Origin: Ailanthus altissimus
Lineage: Eukaryota; Streptophyta; Magnoliopsida; Sapindales; Simaroubaceae
DNA: 64,000 nt
Direction of reading: 5' to 3'
Assembly: GCA_946807835.1 (NCBI GenBank)
Contig: OX327695.1
Span: 29,866,501 to 29,930,500 of the forward strand
In this document: positions 11,738 to 24,200 of the stretch, in pieces
Layout: the number at the start of each line of letters is the position of its first letter
Position numbering within the stretch: the first letter of the stretch is position 1
Translations under genes and position numbers: made by a program
Notes under the pieces: model-generated
Seen by the model: only the letters and a program-made list of their open reading frames with translations
Told to the model about the DNA's origin: nothing
The model's database searches: none

Positions 11738-14589
11738 AAAGGTATAGTAACCAGTATCCACGACTGGTAAGAATAAGTATTTATATATGTATAAACATAC
11801 GTATTTTATTTGTATGTTGGTGATATTTGAATTATATATTGTTATTAGTAATATTTTTATAGGTTAAGGATATACGATTAGTATTGGGTTTATTTGTATG
11901 ACTTTAGATTTATTTTAGGGACCAAATTGTTATACTTTGAAAGTTTTGGGGGTAAATTCGTAAATACCAAAAATTAGCCTCTTAGTATAAAAATACACTT
12001 TTAAACCCTAATTTACCATTTTTAGGTCGAGCTACCCATTTTAAGAGAGAGAAGAGAGAAATAGAGGAGAGAGAAAGAGGAGAAGAAGAAGAAAAAGAAG
12101 AAGAAATTGGAATTTTGAATTTCAAGAGGTATATCATACGTATTTCTCAATTTATTGGTATTAATTAAGTTAATTCCTTTAAGTTTTGATTTCTGAAAAT
12201 ATGTATAATTGAGGATTGTTGTGTATTTCGTAAGATCATATGAGAATTGATGATGATCTATAAGATAGTTTGATAAATCATGATGAATTGTGGAATTTCT
12301 GCTGGATAACCTCTTGATCTAGGAATTTTATAAATTGTTGTGATTCGATTCTGGTTTTGAATTTTGAGTATATGAAATTAGACATGTTAAAGATCATCTG
12401 AGACTTTGAATCGATTGAAAATTCTGGAAATTGAATTTATAGTGAATTTACCAAAATGACCTTGAAATTCTGGAAATTTCCTGTGTAAACAGTATAATAC
12501 AGTGAAAAATAATTTTTGTCCTACTGAATGATCTTCAAAAATTATGAATTTGTGGAATATGATAAGTTTATATGTCTAATATGATATACTCGGAATTGAG
12601 AATTTAGATCAATGTGGTTGAAGTGTTATGAATTTCTAAAGTGTATCAGCTCATTGCAATATTTGATTAACAGATTTTTAAAGTTATAGAATAAAATAGT
12701 TTTAAAATACTTTTGGCAGTGATTTGGAAGTGAAATATTTATCATGGACTGAGATATGTGTTAAGAGTAATTATGTGGTAGTTTTATAATTTTTGAGTTA
12801 GTATATGATTTTATAAAATTGGGAGATTGAATACTGTTCAGTAAGTATCTTGATCCTGTCAGGTTTGTAGTTTGGATTCGATGGTGTGTATGGAATGGAT
12901 TGTGTAGGAAATTTGATATAATATTCATATATAAGAAGGATATATGAGTCAAGAATGGTATATTCTGATTTTGGAGTAATTGGACATCATTTGATGTATT
13001 AGAAATTTTTGTTAAGTGTAAGTGGTCAGAATGACAGGTTTTGAGAAACCAAATATTTAGACCAATTTGATGTGATAAATGCATTGTGTATAATTTTGTA
13101 AGCTATTTAAAGTATTTTGTGTGAATTGTGAGGCTTATGAAAGGATTAATCTCCATTGATAGGTTAAGGAGATTTAAGCCTTGTAGCTGAAAGTGTTAAG
13201 AGGTAAGTATACTAGACTTTTTACTGAAATCACAATAAACATAGTAATTGTTTTGTATGATTTTGCAAATGGGGTTAAGAATATGTTTATGTTATGTCAA
13301 AGTATATTTTGATATGAAATGTGAATATATGTTTCTGAATGTGAGCATTGACATTGAGCATGGACATACATGTGTTTTTGTAAGTGAGCTTTCAAAATAA
13401 GATGTGTTTAATAAAGAAAGCTTTTGAAGTGTAATATGTCCATGAGAAATATTTTGTATTTTGAGGGTACTTGAACTCACTGTTAACTTAGTAGGCATTT
13501 TATGTGATTTGTGGAGCCTTTATGTGTGGCCTTTCCTTTGGGATTGGTATATGTTATGTGTTCCGTATGTAGGGAGGATCCTATTGGTACCTAAAGGAAG
13601 AGTGAGTCATCACATTCGTGTGGTGGCGTATTGGTGCATGTGAGAGGACTCACCGATGATCAGGGTGAGGGTTTGGCTTTTACCTTCGGGCATAAGCATT
13701 ATATATGTGTTATTCAAGACCTCACTTGTACTATTCCTCTCATACGGTATGTCACCTACGAGTGACATTTGGCTCATTATGTGATATGTAAGTCCTACTA
13801 AGTAGTAGTTGAGTGATGGTATTCCTATTATGTGTTTTGAAAGAATGTGTAAGCGCTTACATGATATGTGATTTGATAAGATTATGATTTTGATTGATCA
13901 TAGCATATCATACATATGCATTGTGTACATATATGTATTTGTATTTGATATATGAAAAACTAATATGCTTACTGAGTTTTATACTCATTATAGTTTATGG
14001 TGATTTCAGGTAAATAAGGTGCATGTGTGCTTAGCGGATTTGGCAAGGCTTCTGCTGTTCCTTGGGTTCCCTAAGTTGCTAGGTTGTTGTGTGTTTCATT
14101 TGGGGACACGTGGGATAGGATATTTGGTTTGTCCCTGTTGAATAAATACTTATGTATTATTTCATTGTGTGTGGATTGGATTTGGTTTAAGTTTTATAAT
14201 GTATGGTTATTGGATGATTTTAAGTAAGAATTTGCAATGGATATATTCTGGGCTCCCGGTAACAAAGTTGCTACTGGTGACGTAGTAGAGTGTTAATCTC
14301 TGAGAAAACTCTGCGTATCTCCGGTTTAATAATTGTCCCAGTCATAATTCAATTGCTATAATTCTGAAAGAAATTGAAATGAATGTTTAAATATTGTCAA
14401 GAGAAGTTTATATTTATATGTTAGGTTATGGTTGATTTTAGTGTTGAACTTACTAGCAACTTGCTAAGGATTTCTGTGTTGAATGAAATTTGAAAATTTT
14501 GTGTAATATTATTTATGAGTGCACATGCAGTGAATGAATGTAAGTGATGTCGTGTGTCGGATCTTTTGGGTCTGGGGCGTGACAAAAGG
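11738..14589 (+). mobile_element. Solo gypsy-type LTR, 2.8 kb, TSD AAAGG
   Basis: A 2842-bp block (11743-14584) is flanked by the direct repeat AAAGG at 11738-11742 and 14585-14589. It ends GGGTCTGGGGCGTGACA, an ending common in plant Ty3/gypsy LTRs, and begins TATAGTAACC, probably a mutated TGTAGTAACC. No gag or pol is present. Removing it makes the copia internal sequence continuous. It is best read as a solo LTR left by LTR-LTR recombination. The internal small ORFs have no family resemblance. Confidence 0.8.
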
Positions 14590-16020
14590 CTTCTAAATTT
14601 TATCCACACAAATACGCTATCACCTATAGTTGAGTCCAATTAAGTCTCTACCAAGACTTAACTTTCCTCGGGCTAGTGACTTTGGTCTCCAAAGGTATTC
14701 GTGCTCTTTGCATAGGATATGGATGTAATGCACTCCTTTCAGATCCTTATCACTTTGGTGAGTATTCTTTAGATGTCGCCTTGTGGTCTGCATTACACCA
14801 ACACCCCGTGTTGGCTGACCTTTGGCCATTCCTATAAGCATATAGAACCCCCCATTGTACTTCTCACCTTCTAATTAAATAGATCCTTTCACTATCATTA
14901 GTTTTTCTGCTTTCGCTCTAATTGAAAATCCCTCTTCGTCAAATTTCCCTGAGGATATTAATTTTCTCTTCAGTCCAAGAACGTGTTTTACACTACGTAA
15001 GTCCCTAGTTGCTCCACCTTGCATCCTCAGCCTTATGTCACAAATTCATATGACCTCACAGATCATATCATTCCCCATTAGAGCTTTACCTCTCATGGTC
15101 TTGTAGTTGGTAAAAAAATAATCTGTCGGGTTACATATGAACGCTATACCTCGAATTTAGAATCTATTTACCAGCGTACTTTTCTTTCAAGGCTACCAAT
15201 GAGTCAACAACTTTGGTATCTCCATTACGATTACTGAAAAGTAGCACTCTTATCATTGTATTTTAATTTTGGACAATCCTTCATATAATGGCCTTCTTAA
15301 TAAAATAGAAGCACCTTTGAGTTTTTCTACTTGGTTGGTTGTTCTTCTTCTTTTGTGCAAGTAATACTACTTCATTCTCAAATTCTAATCTCTTTCAAAT
15401 CTTTAGAATTCAATAAAGCCTTGACATCATCCATCGTAAGAGATTACTTCCCATATAGTAGCGTGTCCACGAAGTTCTCATAGTTCTTTTTGTGACGAAC
15501 TTAATAGGATGATGATTTTATCTTCATCATCCGTCTTGATCCCTAAGGTCTCAAGATTTATGATGATCTTGTTAAACTCGTCAATGTGGTCTTCATGAAG
15601 ATCCCTCAGATATAGATAGCTGATGTAACTTCTTCTTCACAAGAAGTCTATTAGCCAAAGATTTTCTCATGTACAAAGTCTCGAGTTTCTTCCATAGACC
15701 CGAAGTCGTTTCTTTACTATTTACCTCTCTTAATACTTCATCACTCGATGTTAGAATTATGATACTATGAGCCTTCTTTTGAATTGTGTCCTAATCAATC
15801 TCTTTCGATCTCAAGGTTTTCTTATCTTCGTTAATTGATGATCAGGCTTCCTCCAAAACTAAGTCTAACTCTTCTTTAACTAGTAAAGCCTTAACATTTT
15901 TCCTCCACATATTGAAGTCATTTCTCTCATTGAATTTCTTAATATCTTATTTGATTATATCTTCCCGAGCTTGTAGATCGGCCGATTCGTGAACAAATGC
16001 TACAGTCGTCAACAAGTCTT
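14590..16020 (-). pseudogene. Decayed copia gag, protease and pre-integrase
   Basis: Minus-strand translation in shifting frames gives copia gag similarity (KKFNERNDFNMWR near 15940, MRKSLANRL near 15665), a zinc knuckle with its first Cys lost (GHYMKDCPKL near 15275) and a pre-integrase segment down to 14600. Many stops interrupt it. The gag resembles that of the third copia element (31219-30332), which also has related LTRs, so the two belong to one broad family. Integrase core, RT and RNase H are absent. Confidence 0.8.
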
Positions 16021-16383
16021 AAGCAAACCTTGCCCTTCTAAACACTTATTGATCAGTAGAGTTTCGCGTCAAGCCAGTAAGCATGGATCATTTTATCGTG
16101 TGTTCTAACCTTTTTTTTACTGCTTTCACTCAGCCAAAAACACTACCTCTCTCTAGTTGAGTGCAATGTAATGGATTCAATGACAACGCCACTCTTTCAG
16201 TCTTGATTCGATTCTTCCATAGGGTATGGGGGTTGCATGGCGGGACTATCAGGCCAAGCCAAAGAGTGATCTTTGAACACCACTACGCATCCTTACAAAT
16301 AGTATAGTGTAAGGTAGGTTTGGGTATAGCAGAGTTTAAATGACACTTGAGTGTATTATTGAACCTAGGCTCTGATGTCAGTT

Positions 16384-17186
16384 TATTGAAAAGTAAACGC
16401 ATTTTTTCTATGGTATTAGGTCAAGCGAAAAATTTTAGAACGAGTTCAACCCTAACCTTAATACCTTGCGCAGCAGAATAATCAAATATCAAGCAAATAA
16501 TTAAGATAACCAAAGCAAATCAAAGAGCACAACAAATACTAATTTACGTGGTTCGATTAATTGTCTACGTTTACGGTGAATCTAAAGATCATAGTCTTTC
16601 TTATTAATTCTCAAGAGAACTTACAAAGAAAACAATAACAAAGAACTTTCAAATGATCTACAGTTTAGTATCTCTTTGTTTCCACAAGAACAATTTCCAC
16701 CAAATAAGAGGTTCTACCCTAGTACACATCTAGTACACATAATACTTAGTGTCTATTCAATTTTTTTTCTCTCTAGATTTTTTTGTAATGCTTGACTCAA
16801 TAAAAGGAATATAAGATTTATATAGTAGTTAAAACATTCTAACAAACCTAATTTTAGTTGAAATAAGAGTTTACGTGTTTTAAGATCTAAAACTACCTAA
16901 AACAACTTAATCCAAGTCCAAAACTGACTTCTCCACAATTGGGCGTTGAAGAATTAAGATTTGGCGCTGTGACGTTGCGTGTGACCCGATCCAATGCCGT
17001 GGCATTTGGTGGCTAATGCTGCGACCTGGGCAGACAGTTCTTCTCTCCTTCATTTTCTCGCGTCTTTCACGTCTCATTTTGCTTCACCCTTAAACGTTTT
17101 ATGCATCATTGATTTCAACGTGACTCTCTCCTTAATATTTTTTATAATTTTTATTTATATAAAATTGTTGAATCGTTATTTTAATA
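16384..17186 (-). repeat. 5' LTR of the second copia element
   Basis: About 803 bp, same orientation as 10869-11706 and adjacent to the primer binding site. Its first dinucleotide has decayed from TG to TA. Confidence 0.83.
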
Positions 17187-17498
17187 AATGATATCTCAAA
17201 TAATTATTGAAGGATGAAATAGTTTAATGTGTAATTTTGAAAATTTTATTATTACACAATTTAAAGGTGATTTGATACATTATTTATTTTAATACAATTT
17301 CTTATATAAACAAATATATTTAAATGTGTTTAATATGAATCTGTGCATTGACGGCCACGTCAAGTTCAATTGAGTTTGGTGAAATCCATTGTAAAACGCA
17401 GCTTATCGAAGACATACACGCGACCATTTTGGCGTTTTACAAAAACCAGACCCACCGTCGTTGCCTCTCGGAGAATCAACCGACCCGATAATTCCTCT

Positions 17499-20271
17499 AT
17501 GGTTCTCTTCGAAAGAAATCTCTTTCTTTCTTACCTCCTCCGTGTTCTTGTAACAAGCATCTTATTGACCGATACAGCATTCTGCATTCGGTTTCCGGAT
17601 CGGATCCCTAACACCGGTAATGAAGAATCCGGCCAGGCGCTGAAAACGGCGGTCTTCGCCCTTGGTAGCTTCTGGAGATCGGAAGCTGTATTCGGTTGCT
17701 TAAACGGACTCGTTCGGACCACCGTTGGCTATGCTGGCGGATCCAAAACCAACCCCGAATTCCGGAGCTTGGGCGATCATGCCGAGTCCGTACAGGTCTG
17801 TTTTATTTACTTGACATATTGCAAAGTTTTCAACTGCTATTAAGATCTTGACTTTGGTTTTCTTTTTCTTATTTCTAAGTGTTTGATGTTGTGATCATGG
17901 ATCCCTTCTACATTTCAATTTTCATCTTTGATATTGAGTGAAGCTAAATAATACCGTAATTTTGTTCTTTACATATGAAGTTGAGTTGCAATATATTACC
18001 AGGTTGATAGAAGTTATATCTGTGGGTATAAATTTGCTGGTAATTTTGCCCTGCAATTTTCTGTAATATGAAGTGAAAGATTATATAGTGTCTTGTCCGA
18101 CTAAGATGTGTTTGCTTCATCATTATTTGGGTTCAATCTTTGATCAATGAGCTATCAGACTTAACAATTTGAACTAATTAGTATACTAAATTTACCTTCT
18201 GAAACTAATTGTTCCTTGGGGCTGATATATATCCCTCCTCCATTGGCTGAAATTCGTCGAAGTTTATGGGTCTTTGGCATTAAATTGTATGCTTCGGAGT
18301 CATTTCAAAGTAATTGGTCTGTAATGAAGGAGTTTCTCCTCTAGAACACTTGATTCCTGTGAATAAGAAGAAAAGAATGGTTGATGGAGGGTATGAAGCA
18401 TGTATTGCTTTTGTTGTGTGATGAATCTAGTTCCGAAGTGTCTTGCTAAAATCTTTTCTTTCTTTCAATTCAAGTTGTTTGGCAATAGTTCTTGTATGCC
18501 TGATAGGGAATCATGTTTCAGTCTTTTAGGTTAGGATTTCAACTGCTACTGATGTCGGAGTTGGATGAGAGATGAGCAAGGATGTAATGATAGTTGTTTT
18601 AATAAAGTGGTCATGATTTGACGTATGCATAGCAGTTACATGAATAGATGCTCATCTTATATAAAGTTGGTTCTAATGATGAACTTCATCGTTTAGGTAT
18701 ATATATTATATCTTCTTGTTTGTTTGTATGCTGATTTTTATGCTAATTAATCAGCACACTTTTGGAAAATAGAATGCTATATCTTGGCAATTGTTTTTGT
18801 GCTGAATTTATCTGATAACACTTCAGACTACAACACAATGGTCCTATTCATCCCAAATTTCCTCCCAAGAGATTTTCTTATCATTCTCCCATGGCCAAAA
18901 TTTGGCTGCATTTTCAACTCAGCCTTAGGTATGAAGTGAGAGTAATTAGATGCCAATTTCAGTTCATCTTCTTTAAACAAAAAACAACTTTTTGTAATAG
19001 TCTTAGATATGCTTTTTATGTTTTTATAGAGGTCTCTTTGAAGTTAGAATTATAACATGATTTGAATAAGGAATTTTTCTGATATTGTTTTGTGAATGCA
19101 TCTGCAGGTTGAATATGATCCCCGGCTGATTAGTTTCAGGCAACTTTTGGAGGTATTTTGGTCTAGTCACGATTGTAGGCAAGTATTTGGGCAAGGTCCT
19201 GATGTGGGTAACCAATACAGGTGAGGATAATTGGGACTAGTAGTTGTTTCTTTTTCTTGGATTAATTAGCTCTTTCTTTTATCATGTAGAACCTAATAAC
19301 TAATGGAAATTTGTGCCAACAGATCCATCATTTTCACTAATGGAACAGAAGAGTCGAGATTGGCCGCCCTAAGCAAAGAGAGAGAGCAAATGAGGTCAAA
19401 GAGTAGTGTAGTGACTACTCAAATTCAACAACTTGGAACATTTTATCCTGCAGAACCTGAACATCAGGTTCATTAATCTTAGCTCTCTCTCTCTCTCTTC
19501 CAACTTTTGTTGAAAAAGATCTGGGCAAACATGTGGCTAGTTTTAATTTTTTACTAAACTCTGAATCCTCAAACTAGATCAAGTTTATTTTAATGAAAAA
19601 CATGAAGCAGATAATGAAGTTCTTGAATTGTGGAAGCATAGAGTAGCTTATTATTGTTAGCATGGATTCTATCAAAATTCATGTTATTGTCATAGATAAT
19701 GAGTTATATTTTTTGTTTTATCAATCTGGCAATGATGGATGTCTGATTTCTGTAGCGTATCCAAATTAGATGGATTTAGTATTGTGTTTTTTCAATAATA
19801 AACAAGTTTTGTGGTGTTTTTACTGTCAAACAAGTTGCCATGGTCTTTTTACTGCAAACAGATTTTCAGTATGTATCTCTGTGGATAACCATGTGTTCCT
19901 TTTTAAGAAGTTACTGCAATGCAATGCTTTGCACAGTTTGTCTTAAGACTCTTTGTTCATAACCTCAGTTATGGCTTGTCAATTAATACTCAGATTTAGT
20001 TGATAGGCTGAAGGTAAAGTGACTGTTAAAGTCATTGCAAATGACTGATCAGCTCAATGCCCTTGCTCTGCAGAAATTTGAGCTCAAACAAAATCCTTTC
20101 CTCCTTCAGCTGATGGGAAACTTGCCACAAGAGGAACTTGAGAAGTCAAGTCTGGCATCCAAATTAAATAGCTATGTAGCAGAGCTTTGTCCTCCCAAGG
20201 TTCAAAAGCAGATTGATGGTAAGATCAAAGACATCGTTAGAAAAGGTTGGCCTATTTTGAGAGATTTGTAG
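17499..20271 (+). CDS. MSRA5: Peptide methionine sulfoxide reductase A5-like, four exons
   Basis: Exons 17499-17795, 19108-19220, 19323-19467 and 20074-20271 join with GT/AG borders into 753 bases, 250 residues. The N-terminus has a hydrophobic stretch (residues 8-29, LFLSYLLRVLVTSILL) that looks like a secretory signal peptide. The MsrA fold follows: GSFWRSEAVFG (56-66), TTVGYAGG and the HAESVQVEYDP segment, and QGPDVGNQYRS across the exon 2/3 border. MsrA reduces methionine-S-sulfoxide, but the usual GCFW nucleophilic Cys is Ser57 here, which I recall as a feature of plant MSRA5; no other Cys sits in that motif. The start is the ATG at 17499; the frame is open upstream only from a TTG at 17370. 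It may be enzymatically altered or a binding protein. Confidence 0.92.
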
Positions 20272-21020
20272 GTGGTCTCTGGATAAAGTTGAGATCAACT
20301 TTCTTCAAATGCTGATAAGAACCAGGAGTGGGAATGGTCCGTCCCTTAATTTGTTTGTACAAGTTGAGCAACTGAAACGATTCATTGGTTGGCGCAGTTC
20401 ACTCAGATGTATCGGGGTAATTTCAGTTTGTGAAGTTGAATCACTGTAGTAAATGCCATCTGGTCTGTTAAAATTTGTACATGGTACTTTAATCACCTTT
20501 AAACTAGCGTATGGTCAGCATTTGTTATGATTGATTCAAGATCAAAAAATTGGAGATCAAGTACTATTATTTTATTACAGATTTTAGTATCTCGCCTTGA
20601 GCTTTAATGAATCAATGAAATTTGAACCCAATTTTTTTTTTAATTAGATCCATCTCATTGTATTTTCATTTGTTCATCATATCATAACTTTAAACAAGTT
20701 GATAAATCAGAATACGACTTCCAAGAACTTGCATGTAATGTATTACGTTCACTAATGCGTACACCAAAACTGTAATGTCTTTTTATTAATGCTTACATCA
20801 AAACGATAATGTCTTTGCTTTAATATTAAAATTGCGATTAAATTCAACGTTATTTTTGTCTTTTTTTAGAAATTATAATTTAATAAAATAATTGATTTTA
20901 AAAATTATATTATTTTACTATTTAATAGTTATTTAATATATCATTTTAAGATTTTGGAATAAGGTTGCAAAAATAAAATCTTAACGGGCCACGAGTGACG
21001 ACTCCATCTATCACTGTTAT
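20272..21020. other. MSRA5 3' UTR and spacer to PIN1
   Basis: Plausible 3' UTR to about 20600, then very AT-rich sequence. No gene was recognised. The PIN1 promoter TATA-like run is at about 21021-21034. Confidence 0.45.
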
Positions 21021-21040
21021 GTATATATATAATTTTATAA

Positions 21041-21235
21041 GCACACAAAAACCTTAGCTACCAGTTCAGTTTCTCTTGTCCTAAGCTAAAAGCGGCAGTA
21101 GCGAAAATAGAGTCGGATCGTAAGAGAAAGAATACTTCGATCTCATCCGCAGATCGAAAGCCACGCGACGATAATAAAGGTAAAGAAAGAGATAGAGATA
21201 GAGATAATAACAAGAGTCACAAGAAGAGGCCTAAG
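21041..21235 (+). promoter_or_regulatory. PIN1 leader, open in frame with the CDS
   Basis: The leader reads open in the PIN1 frame from a TAA at 21038-21040 to the ATG at 21236 with no in-frame ATG. The translated leader is rich in Lys, Arg, Asp and Ser (for example RDRDRDNNKSHKKRPK). An ATA codon at 21107-21109 sits in a favourable initiation context (A at -3, G at +4). It is annotated as 5' UTR; a non-AUG N-terminal extension is possible but unproven. Confidence 0.5.
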
Positions 21236-24200
21236 ATGTCATCGGCCACTCAGGTGAGGGCATCTCACATCTTGATCAAGCACCAAGGCTCTCGCAGGAA
21301 GGCCTCCTGGAAGGATCCTGAAGGCAGAGTCATCAGCAACACCACCCGTGAGAGCGCCGTCTCTCAGCTCAAGGCCCTCCGCGACGACATCGTCTCCGGC
21401 AAGGCCAAGTTCGATGAGCTAGCCTCCCGCTTCTCCGACTGCAGCTCCGCCAAACGCGGTGGCGATCTCGGTCTGTTACTTTTCATAACTTTTCTGTTTC
21501 TGACCTTTTCTTTTATTGGCGCATAGATGCTAGGGTTTTGTGGTCTGATTAAATGTCTGGAATTCGAGTTTTGGGTCTATGTTAGAGAATTCTGAATATG
21601 CTCTGTTTTGCAAGTAATACTCTGTTTAGTTACTGTTGGGTTATGAGAATATGAATATTGTATATTGAGCTTCCATGACACCATTTATTTATTGATTGAT
21701 TGAAATTTGGGTTGTGATATGGAAGATTAGGCTCTGGATATCATGTGTATGTTTATTGTAAGAGTATTGCTAGGTATTTTAAATTATGTCCTAAAATATA
21801 TTTTATAAAATAATGTGTCAAGCAATCATTGGATGGTGAAATGGTTTAATGCATGATTTTGGAATTTCTACTATTTCACCACTCAATGGTTGTTTGACAC
21901 ATCAATTTTTGGGATACAATTTGGGATGTTTAGTATTACTCTTATTGTAAGTAAAATGTAATTGAACATTATACTTATCCTATGAGAGATGGTCCAAGCA
22001 TCGATATTGTCTCACTCTTAGACACTGTAGGCTATTATAGTGGTGGGTTTTGCTTGGAGTGTATGACGTTACATATTGCCATCCCATACATCCAAAATGC
22101 ATCATTGTTAACTTGGCTTATTTCCGTTATAACCCATTATTTAACACTCCCGAGCGATGTGAGATAGCACAATCACCCCCACTTGAAGAACTAGCGTCCT
22201 AGCTAGGAGCAACATTCACACACCTCTAGTCAGGCTACGGCTCTAATACTAAATGTGAGACGGGCTCAAGCATTGATATTGTTCCATACTTAGACATTGT
22301 AGACCTTTACAACGGTGGGTTTTGCTCGGAGTGTATGGTGATACTTATTGCAGTCTCATACCTTTAAAATGCATCGTTGTTAACTTGGCTTATTTTCGCT
22401 CCCCTTATAATGCCCATTACTTTCACACTCCAGAGTGATGTGGATATTTTGCAGGATAACCTTTGGCCTTAGAACTTTTATCTCTCCAACTTCATCCAAA
22501 TGCACGAGAGATCTACATTTTCTTCTATACAAGGATTAAAAAAAAAGAATGAAAGTGACTTAGGGTGGACAAAAGAGCTATATAGACAATCAAAGGAAAG
22601 ACTTGGAGTTTATGATGGGCAATAAAGTTTTTCTTAAAGTTATCCCAATAAAGGGAGTCGTGAGATTTGGTGAAAAAGGAAGGTTGAGTCCAAGATTTTT
22701 AGTCCGTTTGAAATGCTTGAAAGGTTAGGTGATGTAGTTTATAGACTTGCCCTTCATCCATCGTTATTAGGAGTTAATAATGTGTTCCATGTACCCATGA
22801 TATGGAAATAAGTTTCAAACTCCTCACACATGTTAAGTTATGAGCCACTTCAGCATAGAGATGATTTGACTTACGAAGAAGTGTCTATTAGAATTTTGGA
22901 CCATAAGGAGCAAGTTTAATGCATTGAGAAGATCTCTTTGATGTAGGTTTTATAGAGAAATCATTACGTTGAGGAGGCAACTTGAGAACGAGAAGAGGAA
23001 ATGAGATCTAAATATCCCTATCCATTGGTTAAGCCATAAACTTCAAGGACGAAATTTTTGTAAGAAATGGAGGATTGTAGTAACTACGTGTGCATAATAA
23101 GTGAAATTGCTTGTTTCATATTTATGTTTTGATTGTTGTTTGTATAGTATTGGAAAAATGAATTTTTTTTTAATTAAAGCTTTGTTTGCTATTTAGAGTA
23201 TGAATATTACTAAGTTAAGTATTGGGTTGGTTATGAATTAGATTATAGTTTATGTAGGCTTAAGAATATTTGTTATAAGTTGAAATATGACTTGTTTGGG
23301 CTCAACTAGACTAGACCTAAAACATGTGTTATAGACTATTTTGAGAAAAAGAGTAAATGTTGAATTGGATTGATAATATTCAATAAGGGGTAAAAAGATA
23401 AATTTTTGGACATTATATAAACCTCGCTTTCCCTCAACCTTAGCCATAGTGGCTACCCAACTCTTTTGAGACATACAAAGAGAGATGGGAAGCACGGGGA
23501 AGAAGGAGAAAGAGAAGAAGAGAAGATAGAGAGCAAAATGAGGAAGGAGAAAGAAAAGAAGAGATTAAGAGTGATATGATAATTTTATGTCATTAACAAG
23601 TATTCTCATAGCTCTAATCTTTGTGTTTATTATATGATTTTTTTGTGAGGTTATGAATTTTAGAAACTTATTGAACTGAGGATTTAATGATGATTTTATG
23701 AGATGTATTGATTATTGAGCAGAGATGTATGGGACGACAATACGTAACGTCATACACTCTGAGCAAAACCTATTACTGTAATGGCCTACAGTGTTCTAAG
23801 TGTGAGACAATATCGGTACTTGAGGCCATCTCTTCTATACATCCAAAACGTGTCGTTATTAACTTGGTTTATTTTCGCTCCTATTATTTTCACACTCTTG
23901 AGCGATGTGGGATATCACAATCACTCCTACTTGGGCAACCAACGTCCTTGTTAGGAGCAACATCCGCACACTTGAGCTACGGCTCTGATACTAAATGTAA
24001 GAGACGGCCTGAAGCGCCAATATTGTCCTCATTTAAACACTGTAGGCTATTACAATAGTGGGTTTTGCTCGGAGTGTTGGTGTTATGTATCATTGTCCCA
24101 TACATCCATCCTCAATAATCAATACATCTCACAAAATCATAATTAAATTTTTAGTTCAGCAAGTTTTTTGAAATCATAATCTTATAAAAAAAAATCACAC

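Larger units (their letters stand above)
10864..17191 (-). mobile_element. Ty1/copia element with internal deletion, TSD AATGA
   Basis: The element spans 10869-17186 with TSD AATGA at 10864-10868 and 17187-17191. LTRs are 10869-11706 and 16384-17186, in the same orientation and sharing the tracts ATACCTTGCGCAGC and TTTACGTGGTTCG. A tRNA-Met-type primer binding site (GGCTCTGATGTCA on plus, about 16369-16381) abuts the right LTR, so the element reads on the minus strand. Only gag, zinc knuckle, protease region and the start of integrase survive (about 14600-16020); RT and RNase H are missing. A solo LTR is nested beside the left LTR. Confidence 0.88.
10832..17310. mobile_element. MITE split by a copia element (outer layer of a nest)
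   Basis: The left part (10832-10868, GAGTAATGCTAGC..) and right part (17192-about 17310) together resemble the intact 180-bp MITE at 21762-21941. Between them sits a copia element flanked by its own 5-bp TSD AATGA. The right terminal inverted repeat is degraded near 17300, so the MITE's own duplication cannot be defined. Confidence 0.7.

Noticed and set aside
17370..17498. N-terminal extension of the MSRA5-like protein
   Set aside because: The upstream frame begins with TTG and not ATG; the signal peptide fits directly after the ATG at 17499.
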